DNA of 64,000 nt from Bacteroidota bacterium (lineage in GTDB: Bacteria; Bacteroidota; Bacteroidia; B-17B0; Aurantibacillaceae). Of the stretch, positions 19,473 to 27,787 are shown in pieces; within the stretch, counting starts at the first letter, position 1, and every line of letters starts with the position of its first letter. The stretch spans positions 32,552 to 96,551 of the forward strand of contig SYAL01000032.1 in assembly GCA_005787585.1 (NCBI GenBank), read 5' to 3'. A program made the translations under genes and the position numbers. The notes under the pieces are model-generated. The model made no database searches and had not been told where the DNA came from. It saw nothing but the letters and a program-made list of their open reading frames with translations.

Positions 19473-20069
19473 TCATTTTAAATCAAGTTCATTTATGGCC
19501 ATTTCGGTTCTAAATTCTTGTTGTTTATTTTTATAAATCAAAATACTGTTTTTAATGGTTATTAAATTAAGTTTAAAACTTAAAGTGTCATTTGTTTTTA
19601 TATTTTGATTATTTAATTTTTTCCAAAAAATATAGTTTGAAATGCCATTTTCTGATACCGCCATTTTTACTTTAGCCCGATCAATTTTTATTTTTTTAAT
19701 ACTATATTTTTTGTTCCATAAATCTATTATATTGAAATATAAATTAATTTGTTTGGCAAATAAAAGTGTGTCTCTTTTTTTTATTTGAATAGCCTCCATC
19801 ATAAGCGCGTTCTTAAATTCAATCGAACAATCAGGAAAAGATTTTAAAATAGTGATATTTATGTCCCTAGGGTTAATTTTAACCTCTGCGTTAAGCTGCG
19901 AATTTAACTTAGAAAGAATGGATGATTTTACCTCGTCTTCAAAAATAAATAATAATCCGACTAATGATAAAATAGTCAGTAACATAAATAAAAAAACATA
20001 AAAAATAATTTTCCCAACTTGTTTTAATCGAGATTTTTTTTTCTGTTCTTCTAAAATATTTTCTTCCAC
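19473..20069 (-). CDS. AsmA-family N-terminal fragment ending at the in-frame TGA
   Basis: The 198-residue N-terminal part: a charged start (MEENILEEQKKKSRLK), one hydrophobic helix (about 19-43) and the first AsmA segment, including ILKSFPDCSIEFKNALM, a recurrent early motif of Bacteroidota AsmA proteins. It terminates at TGA 19475-19473 although the same frame continues with homologous-looking sequence. As a stand-alone product it would be a truncated inner-membrane protein. Confidence 0.65.
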   Translation of the reverse strand: MEENILEEQKKKSRLKQVGKIIFYVFLFMLLTILSLVGLLFIFEDEVKSSILSKLNSQLNAEVKINPRDINITILKSFPDCSIEFKNALMMEAIQIKKRDTLLFAKQINLYFNIIDLWNKKYSIKKIKIDRAKVKMAVSENGISNYIFWKKLNNQNIKTNDTLSFKLNLITIKNSILIYKNKQQEFRTEMAINELDLK

Positions 20070-20222
20070 ATTATAAATTTCTTAAATATCTCCCCAAGAT
20101 TTACATAAGTGCAGAAAAAAAATAAACAATTGGTTTTTTATAAAGTAAACTGTAAATTAATTTTATAGTAATTAACTATAAAATAAAATTAAAAAACCAT
20201 CTTTTTCTGAACTATAATAACT

Positions 20223-20230
20223 TAAATTTG
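20223..20230 (+). promoter_or_regulatory. Bacteroidota -7 element ahead of the redoxin gene
   Basis: TAAATTTG is an exact TAnnTTTG match, 20 bases before the ATG. No TTG at the -33 spacing was found. Confidence 0.4.
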
Positions 20231-20250
20231 TTACGTTTTAAATTAAATTT

Positions 20251-20868
20251 ATGAAAATCAAAATCTCATTATTTTTTATAGTCACTATTATTAACACTAT
20301 TTCGATCGCATTTATAAATAAAATTGAAATAGATGAATTGCCTATAAATGCCGCGTTACCAAAAAATGATTATCTAATGAAAGATGTTTCAGGAAAAATG
20401 ACTTCTTTAAACGAATTAAAAACCAGCAAAGGACTTTTGGTTATATTTAGTTGTAACACTTGTCCTTATGTAGTAAAAAGTGAAGGCCGCATAAAAACAA
20501 TAACCGACTTTTGTTTAGCAAATAGTGTTGGTTGCGCCATAATTAATAGCAACGAAGCTCAACGTAATGAAGAAGATAGTTTTGAAGAAATGATAAAATA
20601 CTATAATAATCAAAAACTAAAGTGTGCTTATTTGATTGACGAAAAAAGCCAATTAGCTAACGCCTTTGGTGCTTTAAAAACTCCGCACTGCTTTTTATTT
20701 AATAACAAGGGTTTAATATATAAAGGCGCTATAGATGACAATATTAAAGATCCTTCGGCAGTTAATACTTTTTATTTAAAAGACGCCCTTTCTTCATTAC
20801 TTAAAAATGAAATACCTAAAAGGCAAGAAACTAAATCTATTGGCTGCTCAATTAAACGCTTAGAATAA
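20251..20868 (+). CDS. Thioredoxin-fold redoxin, exported or membrane-anchored
   Basis: A 205-residue protein with an N-terminal hydrophobic segment (about 5-24) that could be a signal peptide or anchor, followed by an AhpC/TSA-type thioredoxin fold. The active-site region is FSCNTCPYVVKSEGR, with a CxxC pair (CNTC). The conserved cis-Pro region is KTPHCFLF. Likely a periplasmic thiol oxidoreductase or resistance-type redoxin. The 38-base gap leads to a small DUF5522 gene on the same strand. Confidence 0.82.
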   Translation: MKIKISLFFIVTIINTISIAFINKIEIDELPINAALPKNDYLMKDVSGKMTSLNELKTSKGLLVIFSCNTCPYVVKSEGRIKTITDFCLANSVGCAIINSNEAQRNEEDSFEEMIKYYNNQKLKCAYLIDEKSQLANAFGALKTPHCFLFNNKGLIYKGAIDDNIKDPSAVNTFYLKDALSSLLKNEIPKRQETKSIGCSIKRLE

Positions 20869-20906
20869 TTTTAATTACCTTTTTTAGTTCTTAATTTTAA
20901 CCCATC

Positions 20907-21083
20907 ATGTTTGATAAAGAGTTAAATTCTGAAGATTTTTATTATAGCCCTGAAGGATTTATTATTTTTACTGAAAAATATCACTTAAAACGAGGCTATT
21001 GTTGTAAAAGTGGGTGTAAACATTGTCCTTTTAACTACAATAAAAATAATGACTCTTTTGATAAAAAAAAACATAAAAAATAA
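20907..21083 (+). CDS. Small Cys-rich DUF5522 protein
   Basis: A 58-residue protein starting MFDKELNSEDFYYSPEGFII. The core RGYCCKSGCKHCPFNY holds four cysteines and one histidine, a likely metal-binding knuckle, and matches the DUF5522 family pattern (GYCCKSGCRHCP). A Lys-rich tail follows. It lies between the redoxin gene and hutU on the same strand (24 bases before hutU). Function unknown; the family is small and conserved in Bacteroidota. Confidence 0.8.
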   Translation: MFDKELNSEDFYYSPEGFIIFTEKYHLKRGYCCKSGCKHCPFNYNKNNDSFDKKKHKK

Positions 21084-21107
21084 CACTTACTCTTTTAGTA
21101 TTTATAT

Positions 21108-23117
21108 ATGACGTTGCGCGATTTTAAAGATATTATTTCACAGGGCATTCCAAAAGAATTGCCTAATCAAAAACTTTATGAACCTAATATTAATCATGCC
21201 CCCAAACGAAAAGATATTCTTTCATTAGATGAAAAAAAATTAGCCCTTAAAAACGCCTTACGTTATTTTGATAAAAAACATCATGCTGTTTTAGCAAAAG
21301 AATTCGCCGAAGAATTAAAAAAATATGGTCGAATTTATATGTATCGATTTCGCCCTGATTATAAAATTTATGCCCGTCCAGTTTCAGATTATCCACATAA
21401 AAGTATACATGCAGCAGCAATTATGCACATGTTAAGCAATAATTTAGATAACGATATTGCTCAACATCCTCATGAATTAATTACCTATGGTGGTAATGGT
21501 TCGGTTTTTCAAAACTGGGCGCAATACTTAATAACGATGAGCTACTTAGCAAATATGACCGATGAGCAAACTCTTGTAATATATAGTGGTCATCCTGCTG
21601 GCTTGTTCCCATCGACTAAAGACGCTCCTCGACTTGTAGTAACTAATGGAATGATGATCCCTAATTACAGCAAACCTGATGACTTGGAAAAGTTTAATGC
21701 GCTAGGAGTAACTCAATACGGGCAAATGACGGCTGGTAGCTTTATGTATATAGGTCCGCAAGGTATTGTACACGGCACAACGATAACTGTTATGAATGCT
21801 GCTCGAAAAAAATTTAAAACTCATGAAGATTGTAAAGGAAAATTATTTGTAACCTGTGGTTTAGGAGGAATGAGCGGCGCCCAACCAAAAGCAGCAAAAA
21901 TTGCCGGCTTAGTTTCTATCACCTCCGAAATTAATCCCAAAGCGGTACAAACAAGATTAGCCCAAGGTTGGATAGATGAAGTTTATACCGATTTAAACCC
22001 ATTAATAAATCGAACAAAACAAGCTCAAATTAATAAAGAAGCTATTAGTTTAGCATATCAAGGCAATGTAGTTGATTTATGGGAAATCCTTTTGAAAGAA
22101 AATATACAAGTAGACATCGGAACAGATCAATCGTCCTTACATAATCCATGGGCAGGAGGATATTACCCTTGTGGTTACTCTCTAGAAGAAAGTAATACCA
22201 TGATGGCTGAAAATCCAAACAAATTTAAAGAAGAAATTCAAAAAACTTTGCGAAGGCATGCCAATTGCATAAATAAATTTTCAGAAAAAGGCATGTACTT
22301 TTTTGACTATGGGAATGCATTTTTATTAGAAGCTGGTAGAGCGGGTGCCGATATTTTAAAAAGTAATGGCGACTTTAAATATAAAAGTTATATACAAGAT
22401 ATTTTAGGGCCCATGTGTTTTGATTATGGCTTTGGTCCATTTCGATGGGTTTGCTCCTCAGCAAAAATTGAAGATTTAGAAATTACCGATAAATTAGCCG
22501 AAGAAGTTCTTTCTTCAATCTATCAAAATGCTCCCGAAGAAATTAAACAACAACTTTATGACAACATCGTTTGGATTAAAGATGCTAAAAAAAATAACTT
22601 AGTAGTTGGGTCTCAAGCGCGAATTTTATACGCTGACAGCGAAGGTAGAATTAAAATTGCTAAAGCTCTCAATCGAGCCATAAAAACTGGTCTTATTTCA
22701 GCCCCAATAGTAATAGGTCGCGACCATCATGATGTAAGCGGCACTGATTCGCCTTACAGAGAAACCTCCAACATTTATGATGGCAGTAAATTTACCGCTG
22801 ATATGGCTGTACAAAATTTTGTAGGAGATGCTTTTAGAGGTGCTACTTGGGTCAGCCTCCATAACGGGGGTGGGGTTGGATGGGGGGAAGTAATTAATGG
22901 CGGATTTGGATTAGTGCTGGACGGAAGTGTTGATGCCGAAAAAAAACTTGAGCAAATGTTGTTCTGGGATGTTAACAATGGCATTTCTCGAAGAGCCTGG
23001 GCCAGAAACGAAGAAGCTTTATTTGCTATTAAACGCGAAATGGACAGAACTCCTAATTTATTGGTTACTATTCCAAATATTGTAAACGACTCCGATATTG
23101 AAAATATTGTGTTTTAA
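21108..23117 (+). CDS. hutU: Urocanate hydratase
   Basis: Second enzyme of histidine breakdown (urocanate to imidazolone propionate), NAD-dependent. At 669 residues it is the longer form seen in Bacteroidota, versus about 555 in proteobacteria. Clear family blocks include ITYGGNGSVFQNWAQY, MTAGSFMYIGPQGIVHGTT, VTCGLGGMSGAQPKAA (NAD region), GTDQSSLHNPWAGGYYP and GRDHHDVSGTDSPYRET, plus SLHNGGGVGWGEV. No hutH, hutI or hutG lies nearby, so the pathway genes are scattered. Confidence 0.96.
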   Translation: MTLRDFKDIISQGIPKELPNQKLYEPNINHAPKRKDILSLDEKKLALKNALRYFDKKHHAVLAKEFAEELKKYGRIYMYRFRPDYKIYARPVSDYPHKSIHAAAIMHMLSNNLDNDIAQHPHELITYGGNGSVFQNWAQYLITMSYLANMTDEQTLVIYSGHPAGLFPSTKDAPRLVVTNGMMIPNYSKPDDLEKFNALGVTQYGQMTAGSFMYIGPQGIVHGTTITVMNAARKKFKTHEDCKGKLFVTCGLGGMSGAQPKAAKIAGLVSITSEINPKAVQTRLAQGWIDEVYTDLNPLINRTKQAQINKEAISLAYQGNVVDLWEILLKENIQVDIGTDQSSLHNPWAGGYYPCGYSLEESNTMMAENPNKFKEEIQKTLRRHANCINKFSEKGMYFFDYGNAFLLEAGRAGADILKSNGDFKYKSYIQDILGPMCFDYGFGPFRWVCSSAKIEDLEITDKLAEEVLSSIYQNAPEEIKQQLYDNIVWIKDAKKNNLVVGSQARILYADSEGRIKIAKALNRAIKTGLISAPIVIGRDHHDVSGTDSPYRETSNIYDGSKFTADMAVQNFVGDAFRGATWVSLHNGGGVGWGEVINGGFGLVLDGSVDAEKKLEQMLFWDVNNGISRRAWARNEEALFAIKREMDRTPNLLVTIPNIVNDSDIENIVF

Positions 23118-23148
23118 ATAATTTTCAATAAATAACACAAAAATCGTA

Positions 23149-23451
23149 TTATTTTAAATCACAAGTAGTAGATACGTTCGAGGATAAGCCAAAACCCGGT
23201 GGAAAATAAGTCTTAATGGCATTTTCTTCTGTTGTTTTTATAGATTCAGCTTCGTGGTCACAAGCTGATTTTGCTTGAGTCTCTGTCATCTTTTCACTGT
23301 AAGGTACTATTTTAGATTTTGAATATACTGAATCAACAGAGCCCATAAAAGATATTACAGTGTTGGTTTCACAATCACAAGTATATGTTTTTTTACAAGA
23401 AATAATTGCAATTACAACTATAGAAATTAAAAATAAATGAGAATTTTTCAT
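23149..23451 (-). CDS. Small lipoprotein, tandem paralogue A
   Basis: A 100-residue predicted lipoprotein with signal peptide and lipobox IISC (Cys about 19), then KKTYTCDCE. It shares with its upstream neighbour the pattern SCKK-TCDC, YSEKMTExQAxSACDHE and a final Cys-containing tail. Function unknown; the conserved cysteines suggest a small disulfide-stabilised surface or periplasmic protein. Seventeen bases separate the pair. Confidence 0.75.
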   Translation of the reverse strand: MKNSHLFLISIVVIAIISCKKTYTCDCETNTVISFMGSVDSVYSKSKIVPYSEKMTETQAKSACDHEAESIKTTEENAIKTYFPPGFGLSSNVSTTCDLK

Positions 23452-23468
23452 GTTTAAATTTTTATATT

Positions 23469-23774
23469 TTATTTTATTTTACAATCTGTGGTAACAACAA
23501 CATTCGGATCAGGAGTGTTTTTGCCGTTATCCGTCATTAGTGCATCAAAATTTGATTGAATGCCAATTTCTTCATGATCACAAGCTGATAAGGCCTGAGC
23601 TTCTGTCATCTTCTCGCTATAAACAGATGTGTTATTTTTATAAACAAAGGTTTCGACAACTCCAGTTGAATCATCAGTTATTTTTTCAGTAACCGTGCAA
23701 TCGCAAGTATAGGCTTTTTTGCAAGAAGGAAAAAACGTTACAATAAATAAGAAAAGTAAGATAATTTTTTTCAT
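23469..23774 (-). CDS. Small lipoprotein, tandem paralogue B
   Basis: A 101-residue predicted lipoprotein with lipobox FPSC (Cys about 18), followed by KKAYTCDCTVTEK and the shared block YSEKMTEAQALSACDHEE. It is the upstream member of a tandem duplication with the gene at 23149-23451 and carries the promoter of the pair. No family could be named. Confidence 0.75.
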   Translation of the reverse strand: MKKIILLFLFIVTFFPSCKKAYTCDCTVTEKITDDSTGVVETFVYKNNTSVYSEKMTEAQALSACDHEEIGIQSNFDALMTDNGKNTPDPNVVVTTDCKIK

Positions 23775-23787
23775 AATTTTAATTTAT

Positions 23788-23795
23788 CAAATATA
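23788..23795 (-). promoter_or_regulatory. Bacteroidota -7 element for the lipoprotein pair
   Basis: On the minus strand TATATTTG matches TAnnTTTG, 13 bases before the start codon of paralogue B. The surrounding TA repeat weakens the call. Confidence 0.3.
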
Positions 23796-23862
23796 TATAT
23801 TTTAATTTAATCTACTCTGTTTATTTATATTATTATTATAATTTACCTTTAACTAATTATTT

Positions 23863-25923
23863 ATGAATAAAACAAAATCATCCACTGCTTATATTAACAA
23901 TGAAACGGTTTATGATTTCCTTTTTATAGGTCTTGGCGCAGGCAATAGTTTAATTTTTTTATCTTTATTAAAAAGAGGCTTGGTTTCAAATAAAAAAATC
24001 GCATTTGTTGAGCCAATAAAAAAGAATACAAATGATAAAACATATTGCTTCTGGGCCTTACCAAATGATTCAATTGTTAATGATCTTAAGCCTATAATAA
24101 GTCATTTTTATACAGCCATTGAAGTAAACGGCTCTCCTTCACAAAATATTGAAAAACAACCCTATTATTTTATTAAAAGTATAGATTTATATGAGTATCT
24201 AATAGATAAACTGATAAATGAAGATATTCCTATCTTAAACTTTTATGCAGATACAATAATTTCTGATGATGAAATTTATCATTTAAATACTTCAGGTGGG
24301 ACATTAAAATCCAAATTAATATTTGATAGTAGAACCCCCCCATATTCTCAAATTAATTCTAATGAAATATACTTAAATCAATCATTTTATGGATTACACA
24401 TTAAATGTGAAAAAGCTGTTTTTTTTGAAGATTCTTTTGAAATGATGAACTTTAATGTAGACCAAAGTGATTTTACTCAATTTGTTTATACACTCCCCTT
24501 CTCTTCAAAAGAATCATTAATTGAATTAACCCGATTTGGATCAGAAAAAATTGATTTGGATTACGCTAAGAAAATTTTAGATAAAAAAATAAAAGCTGAA
24601 TATGGCAGCTATGAAATTGTTGCTGAAGAATCTGGTTGTATTCCAATGACAAGCTATCAACATCCTAAAAACGATTTTCAAGGCGTTTTAAATACTGGCG
24701 CTAAAGCAAATTTAATTAAGCCGAGCACAGGATATGGATTTAAAAACATGTATAATTTTGCTTCAATAGTTTCTGATAATATTTACAACGAAACCTTTAA
24801 ACATTTTAATCAAATATCACTCCATAAAAAAAGTCGTTTCCGGTTTTACGATATTCTTTTGCTTACTATACTTCTTAAATGGCCTAAAAAAGGAAAAAAG
24901 ATTTTTACGAACTTGTTTAAAAGCCAAAATATATATACTATCTTTTTATTTTTAGATGAAAAAACATCTTTTGGTCAAGAAATTAAAATATTTGCCTCTT
25001 TGCCCATATTTACTTTTATAAAATCTTTATTTATACATTTAAAAAAAATAAATGCTTTGCGTTATTTATTTTCGTTTGTTGGTGTTTTAATTTATTTTAT
25101 TTTGCAATATTTCAATAACGTTATATCACTTAATTTCGGGTATTTCTTAATAATTATCGGCTTATTATTATTTGGAATCCCTCATGGAGCAGTTGATCAC
25201 TTGCTGAAAGCTCAAAATAAAAGACCATTGTTTGAATTTATTTTTAGGTATTTAATAATAATTATATCCTATTTTATATTTTGGCGCTACTTTCCATTAT
25301 TTTCGATTATACTATTTATACTATATTCTTCTTTTCATTTTGGTGAATCCGAATTAGAGGAAATGGGAGTCCACTTGAATAATATTAAAATCTATATAAG
25401 GGGTTTTCTAATAGGATCATCTGTTTTATTCTTTATTATTTTTACCCATTTGAATGAATCAATTGAAGTTATCTCAAAAATTAGAGGCTTAGATAATATC
25501 AAATTATACACAAATGAATTAATAATGTATAAATTTCCTCTGTCTCTGATTAGCGTGGTTTATCTTTTATGTGAATTTTTATTATTTAAAAAAGCTGGCT
25601 TTTTAATGCTGATTTTAATGCTTATTACGGGCTGTAAAATGCCATTAATTTTGGCTTTTTCTCTATATTTTATTTGCCAGCACAGTTTAAATGCTTGGGG
25701 GCATTTAAAACTTAAATTAAATATCAATTCTATCCAATTGTATAAAAGTGCGCTGCCTTATTTAATTGGCGCCTCCTTTCTTTTCTTATCTTTATTTATT
25801 TTTGATTTCACTGGTCTTTTAAATTTATATCGTTTGCAAGCAGATGGCTTTATTTTTTTAGCATGCATAAGCCTGCCCCACTTCTTACTTATGCATCAAT
25901 TTTATAAAAAAATTATTACTTAA
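23863..25923 (+). CDS. crtY-blh: Lycopene beta-cyclase / beta-carotene 15,15'-dioxygenase (Blh) fusion
   Basis: A 686-residue two-domain protein. Residues about 15-395 are a CrtY-type lycopene cyclase: dinucleotide loop GLGAGN (23-28), KTYCFW (59-64), FYGLHIK (175-181), ESGCIPMT (256-263) and GAKANLIKPSTGYGF (279-293). Residues about 398-686 are a polytopic Brp/Blh-type dioxygenase with GIPHGAVDH (438-446), FHFGE (491-495), QHSLNAWGH (606-614) and LPHFLLMH (671-678), whose histidines are candidates for iron ligands. The chain could convert lycopene to beta-carotene and then to retinal at the membrane. Retinal would serve the proteorhodopsin encoded 2.1 kb downstream. These are usually two separate genes; the frame is uninterrupted across the junction. 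Confidence 0.88.
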   Translation: MNKTKSSTAYINNETVYDFLFIGLGAGNSLIFLSLLKRGLVSNKKIAFVEPIKKNTNDKTYCFWALPNDSIVNDLKPIISHFYTAIEVNGSPSQNIEKQPYYFIKSIDLYEYLIDKLINEDIPILNFYADTIISDDEIYHLNTSGGTLKSKLIFDSRTPPYSQINSNEIYLNQSFYGLHIKCEKAVFFEDSFEMMNFNVDQSDFTQFVYTLPFSSKESLIELTRFGSEKIDLDYAKKILDKKIKAEYGSYEIVAEESGCIPMTSYQHPKNDFQGVLNTGAKANLIKPSTGYGFKNMYNFASIVSDNIYNETFKHFNQISLHKKSRFRFYDILLLTILLKWPKKGKKIFTNLFKSQNIYTIFLFLDEKTSFGQEIKIFASLPIFTFIKSLFIHLKKINALRYLFSFVGVLIYFILQYFNNVISLNFGYFLIIIGLLLFGIPHGAVDHLLKAQNKRPLFEFIFRYLIIIISYFIFWRYFPLFSIILFILYSSFHFGESELEEMGVHLNNIKIYIRGFLIGSSVLFFIIFTHLNESIEVISKIRGLDNIKLYTNELIMYKFPLSLISVVYLLCEFLLFKKAGFLMLILMLITGCKMPLILAFSLYFICQHSLNAWGHLKLKLNINSIQLYKSALPYLIGASFLFLSLFIFDFTGLLNLYRLQADGFIFLACISLPHFLLMHQFYKKIIT

Positions 25924-26052
25924 ATATTAATTTAATTTAAAAAATTGTTACAATCTAAATATTTATTATTTAAATGATAAATAAATAATAAAAAATAAAA
26001 TACAAACTTAATATATACAGATATTTTAACGAAATTTAAAACTTTACAAACT

Positions 26053-26060
26053 TAAATTTG
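26053..26060 (+). promoter_or_regulatory. Bacteroidota -7 element ahead of the multi-pass membrane gene
   Basis: TAAATTTG, an exact TAnnTTTG match, lies 40 bases before the ATG at 26100 in the 176-base gap after crtY-blh. It suggests that the membrane gene and the two DoxX-like genes can be transcribed separately from the fusion. Confidence 0.4.
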
Positions 26061-26099
26061 TTGCTTGATTAAAAATTAATATAAATTATAATTACACTA

Positions 26100-27020
26100 A
26101 TGAATAAATTTAAGCATCTATATCAATACCTTCTTTCAGATAAAACTAAAAAAAGAAGTGAACAAATTATTTTATTAATAGCCATTGCCAGCTTTATTGT
26201 GCATTTAATAATTATTTGCCTTGTTGACTTTGGTATTATTTCGTTAGTAAATCCATCAGATCTTCTTAAAAATCCTATAGCAGCTATTTATACCCCTTTT
26301 TCATTTATTCTTATTTATGAGGTATACTTATTAATTCATTATCTCCCAAAATCTATTACAACATATATCAGCAAGCAATATGAAATCATTACACTTATTA
26401 TTATCCGACGATTATTTAAAGATCTTTCCAACTTATCGCTCTCATCTGACTGGTTTAAAATAAAATATGATTTACAGTTTACATATGATTTAGTGGCCTC
26501 CGTTCTGCTTTTTTTACTTATTTTCCTATTTTATAAACAAAGTAAAAAAAGATACCGAAATAATGATTTAGAAGATTCTCAAATTGAAGGGACTATTAAA
26601 TTTATAAAAATTAAAAAAGTAGTTGCTGCATCTTTAGTTCCCGTTCTGTTTTTTGTTGCTATATATTCATTTGTTATTTGGTTTTTAAGTTCTACTAAAC
26701 TTAGTTCAGATGCAGAGGTCTCATTTAAAAATATCAATAATATTTTCTTTGAACAGTTTTTTACTATTTTAATTATTGCAGATGTTGTTTTATTATTGTT
26801 TTCTTTTTTCTATACCGTTGAATTTCATAAGGTCATTAGAAATTCTGGATTTATAATTTCTACCATCTTAATTAGGATATCTTTTTCTGTTACAGGATTA
26901 TTAAACACATTACTAATTTTGACTGCTATTATTTTTGGTTTACTTATACTTGTTATTCATAATAAATTTGAGAAAGAAATTGCACTTGAAAAATTAAAAA
27001 TTAAAAATTTAAATAATTAA
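26100..27020 (+). CDS. Unrecognised multi-pass membrane protein in the rhodopsin cluster
   Basis: A 306-residue protein with about six transmembrane helices (roughly 22-45, 60-82, 128-146, 172-197, 215-238, 250-285), a basic cytoplasmic-type N-terminus and a charged C-terminal helix ending KLKIKNLNN. A segment with paired arginines (IIIRRLFKDL, about 101-110) sits between helices two and three. No family was recognised, and no enzyme motif can be seen. Its position between the retinal-forming fusion and the opsin gene suggests a role in light-driven energy or ion handling; this is inference from context only. Confidence 0.7.
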   Translation: MNKFKHLYQYLLSDKTKKRSEQIILLIAIASFIVHLIIICLVDFGIISLVNPSDLLKNPIAAIYTPFSFILIYEVYLLIHYLPKSITTYISKQYEIITLIIIRRLFKDLSNLSLSSDWFKIKYDLQFTYDLVASVLLFLLIFLFYKQSKKRYRNNDLEDSQIEGTIKFIKIKKVVAASLVPVLFFVAIYSFVIWFLSSTKLSSDAEVSFKNINNIFFEQFFTILIIADVVLLLFSFFYTVEFHKVIRNSGFIISTILIRISFSVTGLLNTLLILTAIIFGLLILVIHNKFEKEIALEKLKIKNLNN

Positions 27021-27107
27021 TTAAAATCATATTTGAAACTAAAGTTTAAACACAATTTAATTGCTCTTGCAAATATTTAATAATCTAAATAATATAAAAA
27101 TAAATAA

Positions 27108-27452
27108 ATGGAATATATTATAAAATTAACACAAGTAACTATAGCAATATCTGTAGCTTATGTATGGATTTTTAGGTTTGAAAACGTGCTTAAAGAGTTT
27201 AAGCAATTCGGGCTTAGCGATATAACTCGAAATTTTGTAGGAGCAACAAAAATTTGTTTAGCAACTTTGCTTTTAGTGGGTATTTGGTTTTCATCATTTG
27301 TATTTATTACCTCAATTCTTATGGGCTTTTTCATGATAGCAGCTCAATATTTTCATTTTAAAATAAAAAATTTTTTTATAAAACATTTGCCTTCTCTTAT
27401 TCTTTTGATTTTATGTGCTTTTTTAGCAATTACATCAAAACCCCCTCTATGA
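27108..27452 (+). CDS. DoxX-like small membrane protein, first of a pair
   Basis: A 114-residue protein with about four transmembrane helices and the DoxX-like stretch FGLSDITRNFVGATKICLAT. DoxX-like proteins are small four-helix membrane proteins of mostly unknown function, some tied to respiratory or redox chains. Its TGA stop overlaps the ATG of the next gene in an ATGA arrangement, indicating translational coupling. Confidence 0.7.
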   Translation: MEYIIKLTQVTIAISVAYVWIFRFENVLKEFKQFGLSDITRNFVGATKICLATLLLVGIWFSSFVFITSILMGFFMIAAQYFHFKIKNFFIKHLPSLILLILCAFLAITSKPPL

Positions 27453-27787
27453 ATATAGAAAAAATTTGTATTCTATTGTCAAGCATTTCTTTCTTTGCTT
27501 ATGTTGCTTCGTATTTTTTATACCCCCATATGAAAAACGAATTCAAAAGATTTAATATAGATAAACTCGGACTTTTAATCATAATATTAGAACTTTTCGG
27601 GGCCATGGGTCTATTAATCGGACTAAAATTTAATCTAATTTTAATAATATCGTCTGTAGGCCTTGCCCTACTTATGTTATCAGGCTTAGTTATAAGAATA
27701 AAATCAAAAGATAGCTTCTGGATATCATTCCCTGCCTTATTTTATTTGTGCTTAAATGCATATATTTTTTTGGGGGCAATAAAATAA
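27449..27787 (+). CDS. DoxX-like small membrane protein, second of a pair
   Basis: A 112-residue protein with about four transmembrane helices, containing FKRFNIDKLGLLIIILELFG, which parallels the first gene's stretch around its conserved region. The ATG at 27449 is chosen over a non-ATG start 12 codons upstream because it forms the ATGA overlap with the preceding stop and starts a clean N-terminus (MNIEKI). The two may form a heterodimer; that is inference from pairing. Confidence 0.68.
   Translation: MNIEKICILLSSISFFAYVASYFLYPHMKNEFKRFNIDKLGLLIIILELFGAMGLLIGLKFNLILIISSVGLALLMLSGLVIRIKSKDSFWISFPALFYLCLNAYIFLGAIK

Larger units (their letters stand above)
17466..20069 (-). pseudogene. AsmA-family gene interrupted by one in-frame TGA
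   Basis: The two halves at 19473-20069 and 17466-19301 lie in the same reading frame. Walking upstream from the methionine at 19301 codon by codon, the frame stays open until the TGA at 19475-19473, which is also the stop of the upstream half. Read through, the product has 867 codons: a cytoplasmic N-terminus, one transmembrane segment (about 19-43), an AsmA N-terminal segment and a long beta-rich AsmA-like C-terminus of the kind that bridges the periplasm in lipid transport. Local context is LDLK-stop-NFTEKD; one base change (GGA to TGA) would explain it. It may be a true nonsense mutation, a strain variant or a sequencing error. Confidence 0.75.

Noticed and set aside
19473..19475. TGA read as selenocysteine or as part of a changed genetic code
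   Set aside because: Expected residue at the position looks like Gly, no selenocysteine-type stem was seen after it, and TGA ends other intact genes in the window.
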